From NCBI RefSeq assembly GCF_000317475.1, contig NC_019729.1, positions 3,238,501 to 3,302,500 on the forward strand: a stretch of 64,000 nt of DNA, read 5' to 3'. The position numbers and the translations under genes are program-made. The notes under the pieces were generated by a model. It made no database searches and was not told the DNA's origin. It was given only the letters and a program-made list of their open reading frames with translations. This DNA comes from Oscillatoria nigro-viridis PCC 7112 (GTDB lineage Bacteria; Cyanobacteriota; Cyanobacteriia; Cyanobacteriales; Microcoleaceae). Positions within the stretch are counted from its first letter, which is position 1. Every line of letters starts with the position of its first letter. Shown in pieces: positions 26,389 through 34,358 of the stretch.

Positions 26389-26499
26389 ACCCCACGGTAA
26401 ACACTATTAATTAACTGTGACGCAGCGGAAGTTATATCCTAAATCTAGTATGTTTATCAGGTAGGAAAAAACACTTTAACTATCCTTTGTGCTGCTCTA

Positions 26500-26880
26500 A
26501 AATTATCCGATATGTGAGAGTAATTATTGACGAAATAGCAGGCTATGTTAACCAACAACGAAGCAGAAAGTGGCGCTGTGAGATATTTGCTAATTCCCCT
26601 ATCGTTATCAGCAACCTCAATATAAATCTCGTGAACATCGACCACCTCAGCGCCAATCCAAATCACAGGCTTAAATTTGATTGATTGCAACTATTACAAC
26701 TTTTGATCCGACTCTTTTAAAACATCGATCGCGTGATTGAGGCTATTCAGAAAAGCTTGATTGAGCAGACCTGCATAACGCTCAATCTGTGGCAAATGGC
26801 CGAATTCTTTCATCACCTTGATGTCTCGCCTTCCCTCGCAAGCCGTGTTGCAACAACAAAAGAGTATTTTCTAAACCGTC
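26500..26880 (-). pseudogene. Histidine kinase remnant (HisKA/HATPase region)
   Basis: Reading the minus strand from 26880 gives DGLENTLLLLQHGLRGKARHQG, then in another frame VMKEFGHLPQIERYAGLLNQAFLNSLNHAIDVLKESD (N-box NxxxD type), then in a third frame FKPVIWIGAEVVDVHEIYIEVADNDRGIS (ATP-lid DNxxGI). This order is the dimerisation and ATPase part of cyanobacterial hybrid-type histidine kinases. Frame breaks near 26795 and 26700, and loss of both ends, show a pseudogene. Confidence 0.75.
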
Positions 26881-26904
26881 GGAAACATCGAATAACTGCC
26901 AGCC

Positions 26905-26999
26905 CGATCGCCCTTTCCATGAATCGATCGTAGATTGACTCCTGAATTAAGCCCTAGGAGGGACAGGTGCACACTTCGCCTTGATTGAAGGGAAGCATG
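26905..26999 (-). pseudogene. 95-bp duplicate of the aldehyde dehydrogenase active-site segment
   Basis: Aligns base for base with 24296-24390 of the aldehyde dehydrogenase gene (same orientation, roughly 7 differences). It encodes [13 protein letters not shown], a TAG stop, then [16 protein letters not shown], i.e. the catalytic-Cys segment. No flanking homology to the rest of that gene is apparent, so it is a fragment of a lost copy or a short ectopic duplication. Confidence 0.85.
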
Positions 27000-27141
27000 G
27001 TTCCCTGCGCGCGATCGCCCCAATCTAGGATACAACGGCTTTGAAAACACGCCCTAGGGATTCAAGAAACAGCGGATCGCGGTGTCCAGGGTGTTGATTT
27101 CTGCTTTTTAGAGGTGCTCAAAAATTTCTTTTCATTCCCCC

Positions 27142-27173
27142 TTGACACTCCAGTGGACTGGATACTGCAAGAT
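27142..27173 (+). promoter_or_regulatory. MerR-type promoter/operator of copZ-copA
   Basis: TTGACA (27142-27147), a 20-base spacer with the dyad CTCCAGTGGACTGGA, then CAAGAT (27168-27173). The over-long 19-20 base spacer with a central dyad is the hallmark of promoters activated by MerR-family metal sensors. Two more promoters of this design stand at 31062 and 31739, and a MerR gene is at 31122. Confidence 0.8.
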
Positions 27174-27209
27174 AGGATGAACCCCTCAAAGGAAAGGAGA
27201 AATACAACC

Positions 27210-27410
27210 ATGACACTACAGCTAAAAGTGCCTAACATGGCGTGTTCAGCCTGCGGCGAAACCATTACCAAAGCCATCAACAAAGTAGATGCCACCGCAA
27301 CTGTTCAGGCAGATCCCAAGACCAAACTGGTCAATATCACAACTCAAGCATCTGAAGCCGCCATTACAGAGGCAATTACAGCGGCAGGTTATCCCGTTAC
27401 CTGTCACTAA
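27210..27410 (+). CDS. copZ: CopZ-like heavy-metal chaperone (HMA domain)
   Basis: A 66-aa single HMA domain: LKVPNMACSACGETITKAINKVDATATVQADPKTKLVNI, with the MxCxxC metal site at Met-Ala-Cys-Ser-Ala-Cys. The start is ATG 27210 behind GGAAAGGAGA. In this family the protein carries Cu(I) in the cytosol and hands it to P1B ATPases; the ATPase is the next gene, 46 bases on. It lies downstream of a MerR-type promoter, so induction by metal through the local MerR protein is likely. The gene symbol reflects family and context; metal identity is inferred. Confidence 0.9.
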   Translation: MTLQLKVPNMACSACGETITKAINKVDATATVQADPKTKLVNITTQASEAAITEAITAAGYPVTCH

Positions 27411-27456
27411 AGATTTCTCAGACCCATTTTAAGGATGAAAAATAAGGAGGTTTTGT

Positions 27457-29715
27457 ATGGAAAACGCCACTATGAAACTGCGGGGCATGAGTTGTGCCTC
27501 CTGTGCCAATACAATCGAAGACGCAATTCGTTCTGTTCCGGGTGTGGAGGCCTGTAATGTCAACTTTGGTACTGAACAAGCGACTGTCATCTATGACCCG
27601 CACCAAACCAATTTAGGTATCATTCAGGATGCAGTAGATGCAGCCGGATATGTTGCCAAACCCCTGAAAGCAGAAGATTTATCTACAAATAATGATGCCG
27701 AACAGCAGGAAAGACTTGCAGAAACTCGACAGTTACTCCAAAAACTTTGGTTTGGTGGAATAGTGAGCGCCATTCTATTAATTGGTTCTCTGCCAATGAT
27801 GACAGGATTATCAATTCCTTTCATCCCGACATGGTTGCACAATTCCTGGCTGCAATTAATATTAACCTCACCCGTGCAACTTTGGTGTGGCCGTGCCTTT
27901 TATATTAATGCTTGGAAAGCTCTCAAGCGTCATGCAGCCACCATGGATACTTTAGTCACAGTGGGTACGGGTGCTGCATATTTCTACTCCATCTTTGCCA
28001 CCCTATTTCCCACATTTTTTACCGCTCAGGGGTTGACAGCCGATGTTTATTACGAAGCATCTGCGGTGATTATCACCCTGATTTTGTTGGGACGGCTACT
28101 AGAGAATCGCGCTAAAGGACAAACCTCAGAGGCGATGCGTAAACTGATGGGATTGCAAGCAAAAACGGCTCGCGTAATTCGCAACAACCAAGAGATAGAT
28201 ATTCCCATCTCTGAAGTGATTTTAGAGGACATAATCTTGGTGCGTCCTGGTGAAAAAATTCCGGTAGACGGCGAGATTGTTGATGGAACCTCAACGATAG
28301 ATGAAGCAATGGTGACAGGCGAAAGTTTACCTGTGAAAAAGCAACCCGGCGATGAAGTGATTGGAGCTACTATTAATAAAACAGGTAGCTTTAAATTCCG
28401 GGCCACGCGAGTTGGTAAAGACACATTTTTAGCACAAATTGTGCAGTTAGTCCAGCAAGCACAAGGCTCTAAAGCACCGATTCAACGATTAGCAGATCGA
28501 GTGACCGGATGGTTTGTGCCTGCGGTCGTTACCATTGCGATCGCCACCTTTATCCTCTGGTACAACCTCATGGGTAATGCCACGATGGCGTTAATTACCA
28601 CCGTCGGTGTCTTGATTATCGCTTGTCCTTGTGCGTTGGGTTTAGCAACACCAACTTCTATAATGGTGGGCACTGGTAAAGGAGCAGAAAACGGCATTTT
28701 AATTAAAGGTGCAGAAAGCTTGGAATTAGCACATAAATTGCAGGCGATCGTTCTTGATAAAACAGGTACTATTACCCAAGGAAAGCCAACTGTTACCCAT
28801 TTTTTAACAGTCAATGGTACAGCCCACAGCAATGAGTTAAAACTTTTGCGGTTAGCCGCATCAGTTGAGCGAAATTCTGAACATCCTTTAGCCGAAGCTG
28901 TTGTGCAATATGCTAAATCTCAAGGCGTTGAGGTAACAGAAGCTCTGGAATTTGAGGCGCTCGCAGGTAGCGGTGTACAAGCCTGTGTTTCCCATCAATG
29001 GGTACAAATTGGTACGCATCGTTGGATGACTGAATTGGGAATTGATACCAAAGCTTTACAACAAGATTGGGAGCGATTGGAATATCTCGGTAAAACCGTA
29101 GTTTGGCTGGCACTTGATGGCAATATAGAAGGAATTATCGCTATCTCGGATGCAGTCAAACCCTCTTCCGCTAATGCAATTCGCACTTTACAAAAGATGG
29201 GATTAGAAGTGGTAATGCTAACAGGTGATAACCGTCGCACGGCGGAAGTCATAGCGCGGGAAGTCGGCATCAAACGAGTTATTGCAGAAGTTCGTCCCGA
29301 TCAAAAAGCCGCTCAAATCGAAAATCTTCAGGCAGAGGGAAAAATTGTCGCAATGGTGGGGGATGGAATCAATGATGCACCTGCACTGGCTCAAGCTGAC
29401 GTAGGCATGGCAATTGGCACAGGAACAGATGTCGCGATCGCAGCTAGCGATATCACTCTAATTTCTGGCGACTTACAAGGCATTGTTACTGCCATCCAAC
29501 TGTCTCGCGCTACGATGCAAAACATCAAACAAAATCTGTTTTTTGCCTTTGTCTACAATGTGGCAGGCATTCCCATCGCCGCCGGAATTCTTTTCCCGAT
29601 TTTTGGATGGCTTCTCAGTCCAATTATTGCCGGGGCAGCAATGGCATTTAGTTCCGTTTCTGTAGTAACAAATGCGTTGCGTCTCCGTAACTTTAGACCC
29701 AAAATTGTTGGCTAG
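27457..29715 (+). CDS. copA: Cu(I)-exporting P1B-type ATPase
   Basis: A 752-aa P-type ATPase with a strong AAGGAGG ribosome site. N-terminal HMA domain (GMSCASC at 10-16), TM helices from about residue 95, actuator [10 protein letters not shown]6 motif CPC in [15 protein letters not shown], phosphorylation [11 protein letters not shown], hinge [20 protein letters not shown]. The helix motifs YN (FAFVYNVAG) and MxxSS ([15 protein letters not shown]) are the Cu(I) (P1B-1) signature. It pumps copper out of the cytosol or into an internal compartment. Cotranscribed with copZ and probably the small ORF behind it. Confidence 0.95.
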   Translation: MENATMKLRGMSCASCANTIEDAIRSVPGVEACNVNFGTEQATVIYDPHQTNLGIIQDAVDAAGYVAKPLKAEDLSTNNDAEQQERLAETRQLLQKLWFGGIVSAILLIGSLPMMTGLSIPFIPTWLHNSWLQLILTSPVQLWCGRAFYINAWKALKRHAATMDTLVTVGTGAAYFYSIFATLFPTFFTAQGLTADVYYEASAVIITLILLGRLLENRAKGQTSEAMRKLMGLQAKTARVIRNNQEIDIPISEVILEDIILVRPGEKIPVDGEIVDGTSTIDEAMVTGESLPVKKQPGDEVIGATINKTGSFKFRATRVGKDTFLAQIVQLVQQAQGSKAPIQRLADRVTGWFVPAVVTIAIATFILWYNLMGNATMALITTVGVLIIACPCALGLATPTSIMVGTGKGAENGILIKGAESLELAHKLQAIVLDKTGTITQGKPTVTHFLTVNGTAHSNELKLLRLAASVERNSEHPLAEAVVQYAKSQGVEVTEALEFEALAGSGVQACVSHQWVQIGTHRWMTELGIDTKALQQDWERLEYLGKTVVWLALDGNIEGIIAISDAVKPSSANAIRTLQKMGLEVVMLTGDNRRTAEVIAREVGIKRVIAEVRPDQKAAQIENLQAEGKIVAMVGDGINDAPALAQADVGMAIGTGTDVAIAASDITLISGDLQGIVTAIQLSRATMQNIKQNLFFAFVYNVAGIPIAAGILFPIFGWLLSPIIAGAAMAFSSVSVVTNALRLRNFRPKIVG

Positions 29716-29740
29716 TCTGATTCTTGCTGAAGAGGAAATA

Positions 29741-29836
29741 ATGATGAACAAGCAACTGACATTTCTCGGAACATTAGCAGGATTTGGATTTCTGCTTGGG
29801 GTAATTTCCGGTTCAATTGTTGGAGTGTTAACGTAG
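29741..29836 (+). CDS. 31-aa hydrophobic membrane peptide in the copper operon
   Basis: MMNKQLTFLGTLAGFGFLLGVISG then SIVGVLT: one predicted transmembrane helix. ATG 29741 follows AGAGGAAAT at good spacing, 25 bases after the copA stop. A second ATG at 29744 is possible. Small membrane peptides next to transporters often modulate them, but there is no direct evidence here. Too short for standard gene calling, so easily missed. Confidence 0.6.
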   Translation: MMNKQLTFLGTLAGFGFLLGVISGSIVGVLT

Positions 29837-29974
29837 CCTATTTTTGCACTCTGATGAATGAAACATCGAACGAGAGCGCGGGTTTAGTCAATCACGAAGG
29901 AAATTTACTAAATACCTTTGTTCAAAACCCGCTTTTACTTCCATAATCTTTTGTATTTCTTAGGAGGTTTTCAA

Positions 29975-30949
29975 ATGCTCGGCAGAAAAACAATTATCGG
30001 TACTATTGCTAGTCTCGGAGTTGTACTAGCAATGTTATCTGGTGAAGGAATAGCGCAAAATACCCATGAAACACACCCAACTCAAACACAGCAAAAAAGT
30101 CAGTTTCATCGCATTGAACAACCCTTAAGTAACAAGATTTTAGTTACTTGGGCTGGAATCGGATTAATTAGTTTAGAACTTTGGTGGTTTCTCCTTAGCA
30201 AACCCAAATCTCAGAAAGCGATTACAGCCAGTGGAGGAATTCAAGAAGTAACCGTCACCGTTGATGGTGGCTATGAACCCAGCCGCATTGTTGTGCAAGC
30301 TGGACAACCCGTGCGTCTTAACTTTCACCGCCAAGATCCTAGCAGTTGTTTGGAACAAGTCTTAATTCCAGATTTTCATATTGCAGCAGATTTGCATCTG
30401 AATCAAGTAACCTCTGTTGAATTCACACCTAAGAAAGCTGGCAGTTATCTATTTAGCTGTGGCATGAATATGTTTCGAGGCGAAATTATCGCCGAAGACC
30501 GACAACTTGAATCAACGGGGTTAAAGGAGCCTCAAACACTAACAGCATCCCAGTTGAATCCATCCATGTCAACACATCAGCACGAAACAATAATTGACGC
30601 TGAAGCTATGGAAATCAATCCAACTGTTGACCGGGGCATCCAGAAAGTGACTATCATTGTTAATAAAGGCTACACGCCAAATCATCTGGTAGTTAAAGCA
30701 GGTAAACCCGTTCAACTCAATTTTTTACGCGAAACTTCTAGTGGTTGTTTAGCGAAAGTGCTGATTCCCGATTTTGGTATTGCTACCGATTTGTCTTTTA
30801 ATCAAGTAACAACCATTGAATTGACTCCTGAAGATGTGGGAAAACACACTTTTAGTTGTGGCATGAATATGTTTCGCGGTATCATAGAAGTGCAAGCCGC
30901 TCACGTCTCTGACCCGGATGAAATGGCTGCTCAATTCTTAAATAACTGA
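29975..30949 (+). CDS. Membrane-anchored protein with two cupredoxin domains
   Basis: A 324-aa protein from ATG 29975 (AGGAGG in front). An N-terminal signal/anchor (TIIGTIASLGVVLAMLSGEG), then a second TM helix (VTWAGIGLISLELWWFLL), then two homologous cupredoxin_1-type domains at about 90-185 and 225-315. Each has YEPSRIVVQAGQPVRLNF / YTPNHLVVKAGKPVQLNF, a Cys in SSCLEQVLIPDF / SGCLAKVLIPDF and a copper-site-like FSCGMNMFRG. Tandem duplication of one domain is clear. Likely binds copper outside the cytosol, next to the ATPase. Ligand set (two Cys, Met) is unlike plastocyanin. Confidence 0.85.
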   Translation: MLGRKTIIGTIASLGVVLAMLSGEGIAQNTHETHPTQTQQKSQFHRIEQPLSNKILVTWAGIGLISLELWWFLLSKPKSQKAITASGGIQEVTVTVDGGYEPSRIVVQAGQPVRLNFHRQDPSSCLEQVLIPDFHIAADLHLNQVTSVEFTPKKAGSYLFSCGMNMFRGEIIAEDRQLESTGLKEPQTLTASQLNPSMSTHQHETIIDAEAMEINPTVDRGIQKVTIIVNKGYTPNHLVVKAGKPVQLNFLRETSSGCLAKVLIPDFGIATDLSFNQVTTIELTPEDVGKHTFSCGMNMFRGIIEVQAAHVSDPDEMAAQFLNN

Positions 30950-31061
30950 CAATCAACCAAGTGCGATCGCTCGAATGGCTTGTCCAAACGCCTACTGATA
31001 CCGAAAGTCGAGACGTTCAGGCGATCGCCACTCAGTCATTCAAAAAAATGTCTAGCCCCTC

Positions 31062-31093
31062 TTGACTCTCCATCCCACTGGATAGTTTATCAT
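31062..31093 (+). promoter_or_regulatory. MerR-type promoter of the merR gene
   Basis: TTGACT (31062-31067), 20-base spacer with CTCCATCCCACTGGA, then TATCAT (31088-31093), 28 bases before the regulator's start. Same layout as the sites at 27142 and 31739, implying autoregulation. Confidence 0.8.
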
Positions 31094-31121
31094 AAGCTGA
31101 GAGTTGGATTCAGTAGAGGAA

Positions 31122-31541
31122 ATGAGTATGTTAGTCCAAGAAAAGCAAAAACTCATTGGTTTAGTTGCGAAGGAAAGCGGCGTACCGATCAAAACCATTC
31201 GCTACTATGAGGAACTCGGTTTAATCAAGGCATCAGGCAGAACCGAGGGGAAATATAGATTATTTAATTCTGATATTTTGAATCGGCTCAGCTTTATTAA
31301 ACGCGCCCAAACTTTGGGATTAACTTTAGCCGAGATTCAAGAATTATTGACGGTTCACGATGGGGGAGAGTTGCCTTGCGAACACATCAAAGTTCAGTTG
31401 CGAGATAAGCTGAGCGTTATCGATCGACAAATTCAGCAACTACTTATCCTCAAACTAGAGTTGGAAGGATTACTTTCAGGTTCGCCCACCTTACTAGAAA
31501 AGGTTGATTCCATCATTTGTCCTCTGATTCAAAAAAATTAG
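31122..31541 (+). CDS. MerR-family metal-responsive regulator
   Basis: A 139-aa protein. Winged helix at 10-75: LVAKESGVPIKTIRYYEELGLIKAS..GKYRLFNSDILNRLSFIKRAQTLGLTLAEIQELL. The dimer helix opens with LPCEHIKVQL; C86 stands where ZntR and MerR have a metal-binding Cys and CueR has Ser. A C-terminal Cys (C133, SIICPLI) is the other likely ligand. It should bind the three dyad promoters around it and activate the metal genes. Residue 86 points to a divalent metal, while its neighbours point to copper, so specificity is open. ATG 31122 with GAGG; GTG/TTG alternatives exist. A strong terminator follows. Confidence 0.92.
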   Translation: MSMLVQEKQKLIGLVAKESGVPIKTIRYYEELGLIKASGRTEGKYRLFNSDILNRLSFIKRAQTLGLTLAEIQELLTVHDGGELPCEHIKVQLRDKLSVIDRQIQQLLILKLELEGLLSGSPTLLEKVDSIICPLIQKN

Positions 31542-31569
31542 ATTCTTCGATAATTGAATTATTTTAAGC

Positions 31570-31610
31570 AGTCTGTCAACAGAGGTTATAGAAGTTGACA
31601 GACTATTTTT
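31570..31610 (+). terminator. Terminator after the merR gene
   Basis: AGTCTGTCAAC (31570-31580) pairs perfectly with GTTGACAGACT (31594-31604) over a 13-base loop, followed by ATTTTTT. It is 29 bases after the stop codon. Confidence 0.85.
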
Positions 31611-31738
31611 TACAAAAAAAATCAGAGGGCTTTTATCCCGATAGAGGTAATTAGGCTATCATTAATTGCTGAAAATATTGTTGGACTTGCTCTTCACCTT
31701 CTGCGATAAAAAATTTTGGGCTTTTTATAATTTACCTC

Positions 31739-31770
31739 TTGACTCTCCAGTTGAATGGAGAGCTTAAGAT
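31739..31770 (+). promoter_or_regulatory. MerR-type promoter of the His-rich protein gene
   Basis: TTGACT (31739-31744), 20-base spacer carrying the near-perfect dyad CTCTCCAGTTGAATGGAGAG, then TAAGAT (31765-31770). The most symmetric of the three sites, 94 bases before the start codon at 31864. Confidence 0.82.
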
Positions 31771-31863
31771 ATTTTTAGTTGAATTTCAATTACTGATGTT
31801 TGACATTCGTTAGTACAGTTACCTTACTTGTTTAGCCAGTTTTTAGTTTTAGGAGGAAGTCGA

Positions 31864-32760
31864 ATGAACCGTTTTAACACTTTCAACACTGCGATTGCTG
31901 TTGTAACTACTTTCTTAATTGCCCAAAGTTGCTCGTTATCAACTAAAATCACTGAAACACCTGTAGAGGCTGTAACTAATCACCAAGAAAAACATGAAAT
32001 GAAAGACACAAATCACGGACATGATGCACACTCAACAAATCAGGCTAGTCATCTAAACCAGAGTGTATTTGCCAAAGCAGAACTTACAACCCCAGAAAAT
32101 ATTGCTCCCAATACAGATGTTCCTCTAACAATTAGCATTCAAGACTCAACGGGTAAGGCAATTAAAAACTTTGACAGATTTCAAGAAAAACTCATGCACT
32201 TAATTATGGTGAGTGATGACCTTCAATTTTTCTCTCATCTTCACCCAAACTACAAAAACAATGGGCGCTTTGAAATTAAATCTCAGTTTCCGCAGGCCGG
32301 GAATTATACTTTTTTTAGTGACTACAAACCATCGGGAAAATCTGAACAAATTTCTGTGCTTAAAGTTCGCGTTCCGGGAACTACTCTATCTCCATCAGCA
32401 ATAAACCTGAGTCACACCAAAACCTTTGCCAATACTAAAGTTGACTTAATCCTCTCTGACACAAAAGTCAAGGCTGGTGAGGAAGTAACCGTCATGTTTC
32501 ACCTAGAAGATACTGCGAATAATCAGCCTGTAACCGATTTACAACCTTATTTAGGAGAAGCAGGGCATTTGGTCATTTTACGTCAATCTCCTGTTCTCAC
32601 AGAAGCGAATTACATTCATGCTCATGCCCTGAAAGGAACTCCTCTTGGGAAAATTCATTTTATGACTCGGTTTCCGCAACCTGGAATGTACAAACTTTGG
32701 GGGCAATTCCAGCGCAATGGTGAAGTTGTGACGGCTGATTTTTGGGTGAATGTTATCTAA
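31864..32760 (+). CDS. His-rich, possibly lipid-anchored metal-binding protein
   Basis: A 298-aa protein behind AGGAGG. N-terminal TAIAVVTTFLIAQSCSLS is a signal sequence with a possible lipoprotein Cys. Residues 38-63 are His-rich (NHQEKHEMKDTNHGHDAH). Two beta-sandwich-like domains follow, each with the pattern of YtkA/FixH-type copper-related domains: LMHLIMVSDDLQFFSHLHPNY..FPQAGNYTFFSDY and AGHLVILRQ..NYIHAHAL..RFPQPGMYKLWGQF. The duplicated design and the MerR-type promoter imply a role in metal buffering or delivery outside the cytosol. The exact family is not certain. Confidence 0.75.
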   Translation: MNRFNTFNTAIAVVTTFLIAQSCSLSTKITETPVEAVTNHQEKHEMKDTNHGHDAHSTNQASHLNQSVFAKAELTTPENIAPNTDVPLTISIQDSTGKAIKNFDRFQEKLMHLIMVSDDLQFFSHLHPNYKNNGRFEIKSQFPQAGNYTFFSDYKPSGKSEQISVLKVRVPGTTLSPSAINLSHTKTFANTKVDLILSDTKVKAGEEVTVMFHLEDTANNQPVTDLQPYLGEAGHLVILRQSPVLTEANYIHAHALKGTPLGKIHFMTRFPQPGMYKLWGQFQRNGEVVTADFWVNVI

Positions 32761-32761
32761 T

Positions 32762-32779
32762 AACAACGGTCGCGTTGTT
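32762..32779 (+). terminator. Short hairpin after the His-rich protein gene
   Basis: AACAACG, loop GTCG, CGTTGTT: perfect 7-bp stem starting two bases after the stop codon, followed by TAAATTT. Weak but well placed. Confidence 0.5.
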
Positions 32780-32926
32780 TAAATTTGCCCCCCGAAAGTC
32801 AAACCTTGGCAGCGTTTTATTGCTAAAATGGACACAAAAGAGTAGATAAGTGCATTCATCATTATCAATGTGAGGATGTTGCATAATATTTATTAGCACC
32901 ATAAGCAATCAGGGTTAAAATACTCA

Positions 32927-34129
32927 ATGTCTGCTCAAGGGTTTTATCGTCGTTCACTCCCCGATTCTGCTATTGCCTTTTCCTCCGTAGAGGGAAAGCA
33001 AATATTTCGAGAAGCGTTGGCATTGGGAGGTATGGAAGGGTATTTTGCTCTAGCAGAACAGTTTCATACTCAAGCAGAACCCGCTTTTTGTGGATTGGGT
33101 AGTTTAGTTGTTGTTCTTAATGCCTTATCCATCGATCCGGGTCGCATTTGGAAAGGGGTGTGGAGATGGTATGGAGAGGAATTTTTAGACTGTTGCTTAC
33201 CTCTTTCAGTCATTAAAGAAAACGGTATCACCTTTGATGAGTTTGTCTGTATCGCACGTTGCAACGGTGCTGTTGTAAAACCTAACCGTTACCACCAAAG
33301 CAGCTTGGAAAACTTTCGGCAAGCAGTTGAGGAAGTGACTGCGGCGTCAGGTGATATTCATCTAGTTGTTTCCTACAGCCGAAAGGTATTGGGACAAACG
33401 GGTGACGGTCACTTTTCACCAATTGGTGGCTATCATCCACAGCGGGATCTAGTTCTTCTGCTGGATGTTGCCCGTTTCAAATATCCACCTCACTGGGTTT
33501 CTCTGCCTTTGTTATGGCAAGCATTTGAACCTGTCGATCCGGTCACTAATCAATGTCGAGGTTATATTTCCTTGCAGAAGAGTGAAAGGTTGCCAGAAAC
33601 CTTTTTTCATGTTGCTTGTGATTTACATCAGTGGCGTATTGTTGCTCCTTACTTTGCAGAAATACTTCCCGACATTGTGAGAAAAGAGCAACCTGATTCA
33701 ATTGCTTCATTTGTCACTATCATCCTGCACCATTGGCCTGTTGAATTCACAACTATGGTGAATACCTCGCCAGAGACGGCAGAGAAACTTGAGAAATTAC
33801 GGGCAGCTATTGAGTTAAATTCACTGTTTGATATTGTTCACCAATGCTTGTCAAGCGATGACTGGGATGCAATGTCTGTTGTAGGGAAGTGGTCGCAACA
33901 GCCATTCGCAGCAGAGATAATAACAGCAATATTACTCTCCTGTCCCGAAACGCTCTATTCAACTCTCAAACGCGAGTTACGACTGTGGTTTAGTGAGGTT
34001 CGCAACCTTGAGAAACTAATCCCTCCCTTGGATGTAGAGATATCTAGATTGAGAGAACAAATGTCAGCACTCCAGGAGTTTTATATTTTATATTCCAAGG
34101 GACATCAGTGCAATATCCCTCAGAGTTAG
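32927..34129 (+). CDS. Phytochelatin synthase with plant-like C-terminal domain
   Basis: A 400-aa protein. The N-terminal papain-like domain (1-220) closely follows the plant enzyme: FYRRSLPDSAIAFSS, catalytic Cys in TQAEPAFCGLGSL, LNALSIDPGRIWKGVWRWY, LDCCLPL, catalytic His in GDGHFSPIGGY and Asp in LLLDVARFKYPPHWV. Residues 221-400 align in outline with the plant C-terminal domain (FFHVACDLHQWRIVAPYFAEILPDIV). Classical cyanobacterial homologues are about 240 aa, lack this part and mostly cleave glutathione. This longer form may make true phytochelatins for metal binding. It stands just after the MerR-controlled cluster but without a clear MerR site. Confidence 0.93.
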   Translation: MSAQGFYRRSLPDSAIAFSSVEGKQIFREALALGGMEGYFALAEQFHTQAEPAFCGLGSLVVVLNALSIDPGRIWKGVWRWYGEEFLDCCLPLSVIKENGITFDEFVCIARCNGAVVKPNRYHQSSLENFRQAVEEVTAASGDIHLVVSYSRKVLGQTGDGHFSPIGGYHPQRDLVLLLDVARFKYPPHWVSLPLLWQAFEPVDPVTNQCRGYISLQKSERLPETFFHVACDLHQWRIVAPYFAEILPDIVRKEQPDSIASFVTIILHHWPVEFTTMVNTSPETAEKLEKLRAAIELNSLFDIVHQCLSSDDWDAMSVVGKWSQQPFAAEIITAILLSCPETLYSTLKRELRLWFSEVRNLEKLIPPLDVEISRLREQMSALQEFYILYSKGHQCNIPQS

Positions 34130-34188
34130 CACCTACCGCCTTTTGAACTCCCCAAACCTCGCCTAAGTACAAAAGTGAAAATTAAATA

Positions 34189-34320
34189 GCAAGATTTAAT
34201 AATCCGATGCTGGTGGCGGTTGTGGATGAATATTCGCGGCTGCGAAATATTAGGGTTGTGACTGATGCGAGTGAGAAATGGACAACGGAAAAGGTGGAAG
34301 TGGTGGTGAAAAAAATGTAG
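34189..34320 (+). pseudogene. Short orphan C-terminal gene fragment
   Basis: An open stretch NPMLVAVVDEYSRLRN then IRVVTDASEKWTTEKVEVVVKKM ending at TAG 34318-34320, with a stop and no ribosome site ahead. It looks like the last 40 residues of a larger protein that I cannot name. Lies in the 229-base gap between the phytochelatin synthase and AAA-WD40 genes. Confidence 0.35.
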
Positions 34321-34358
34321 TGCGAACATCTGGCTGGTTGGCGGTTTTTGCCTAAATC

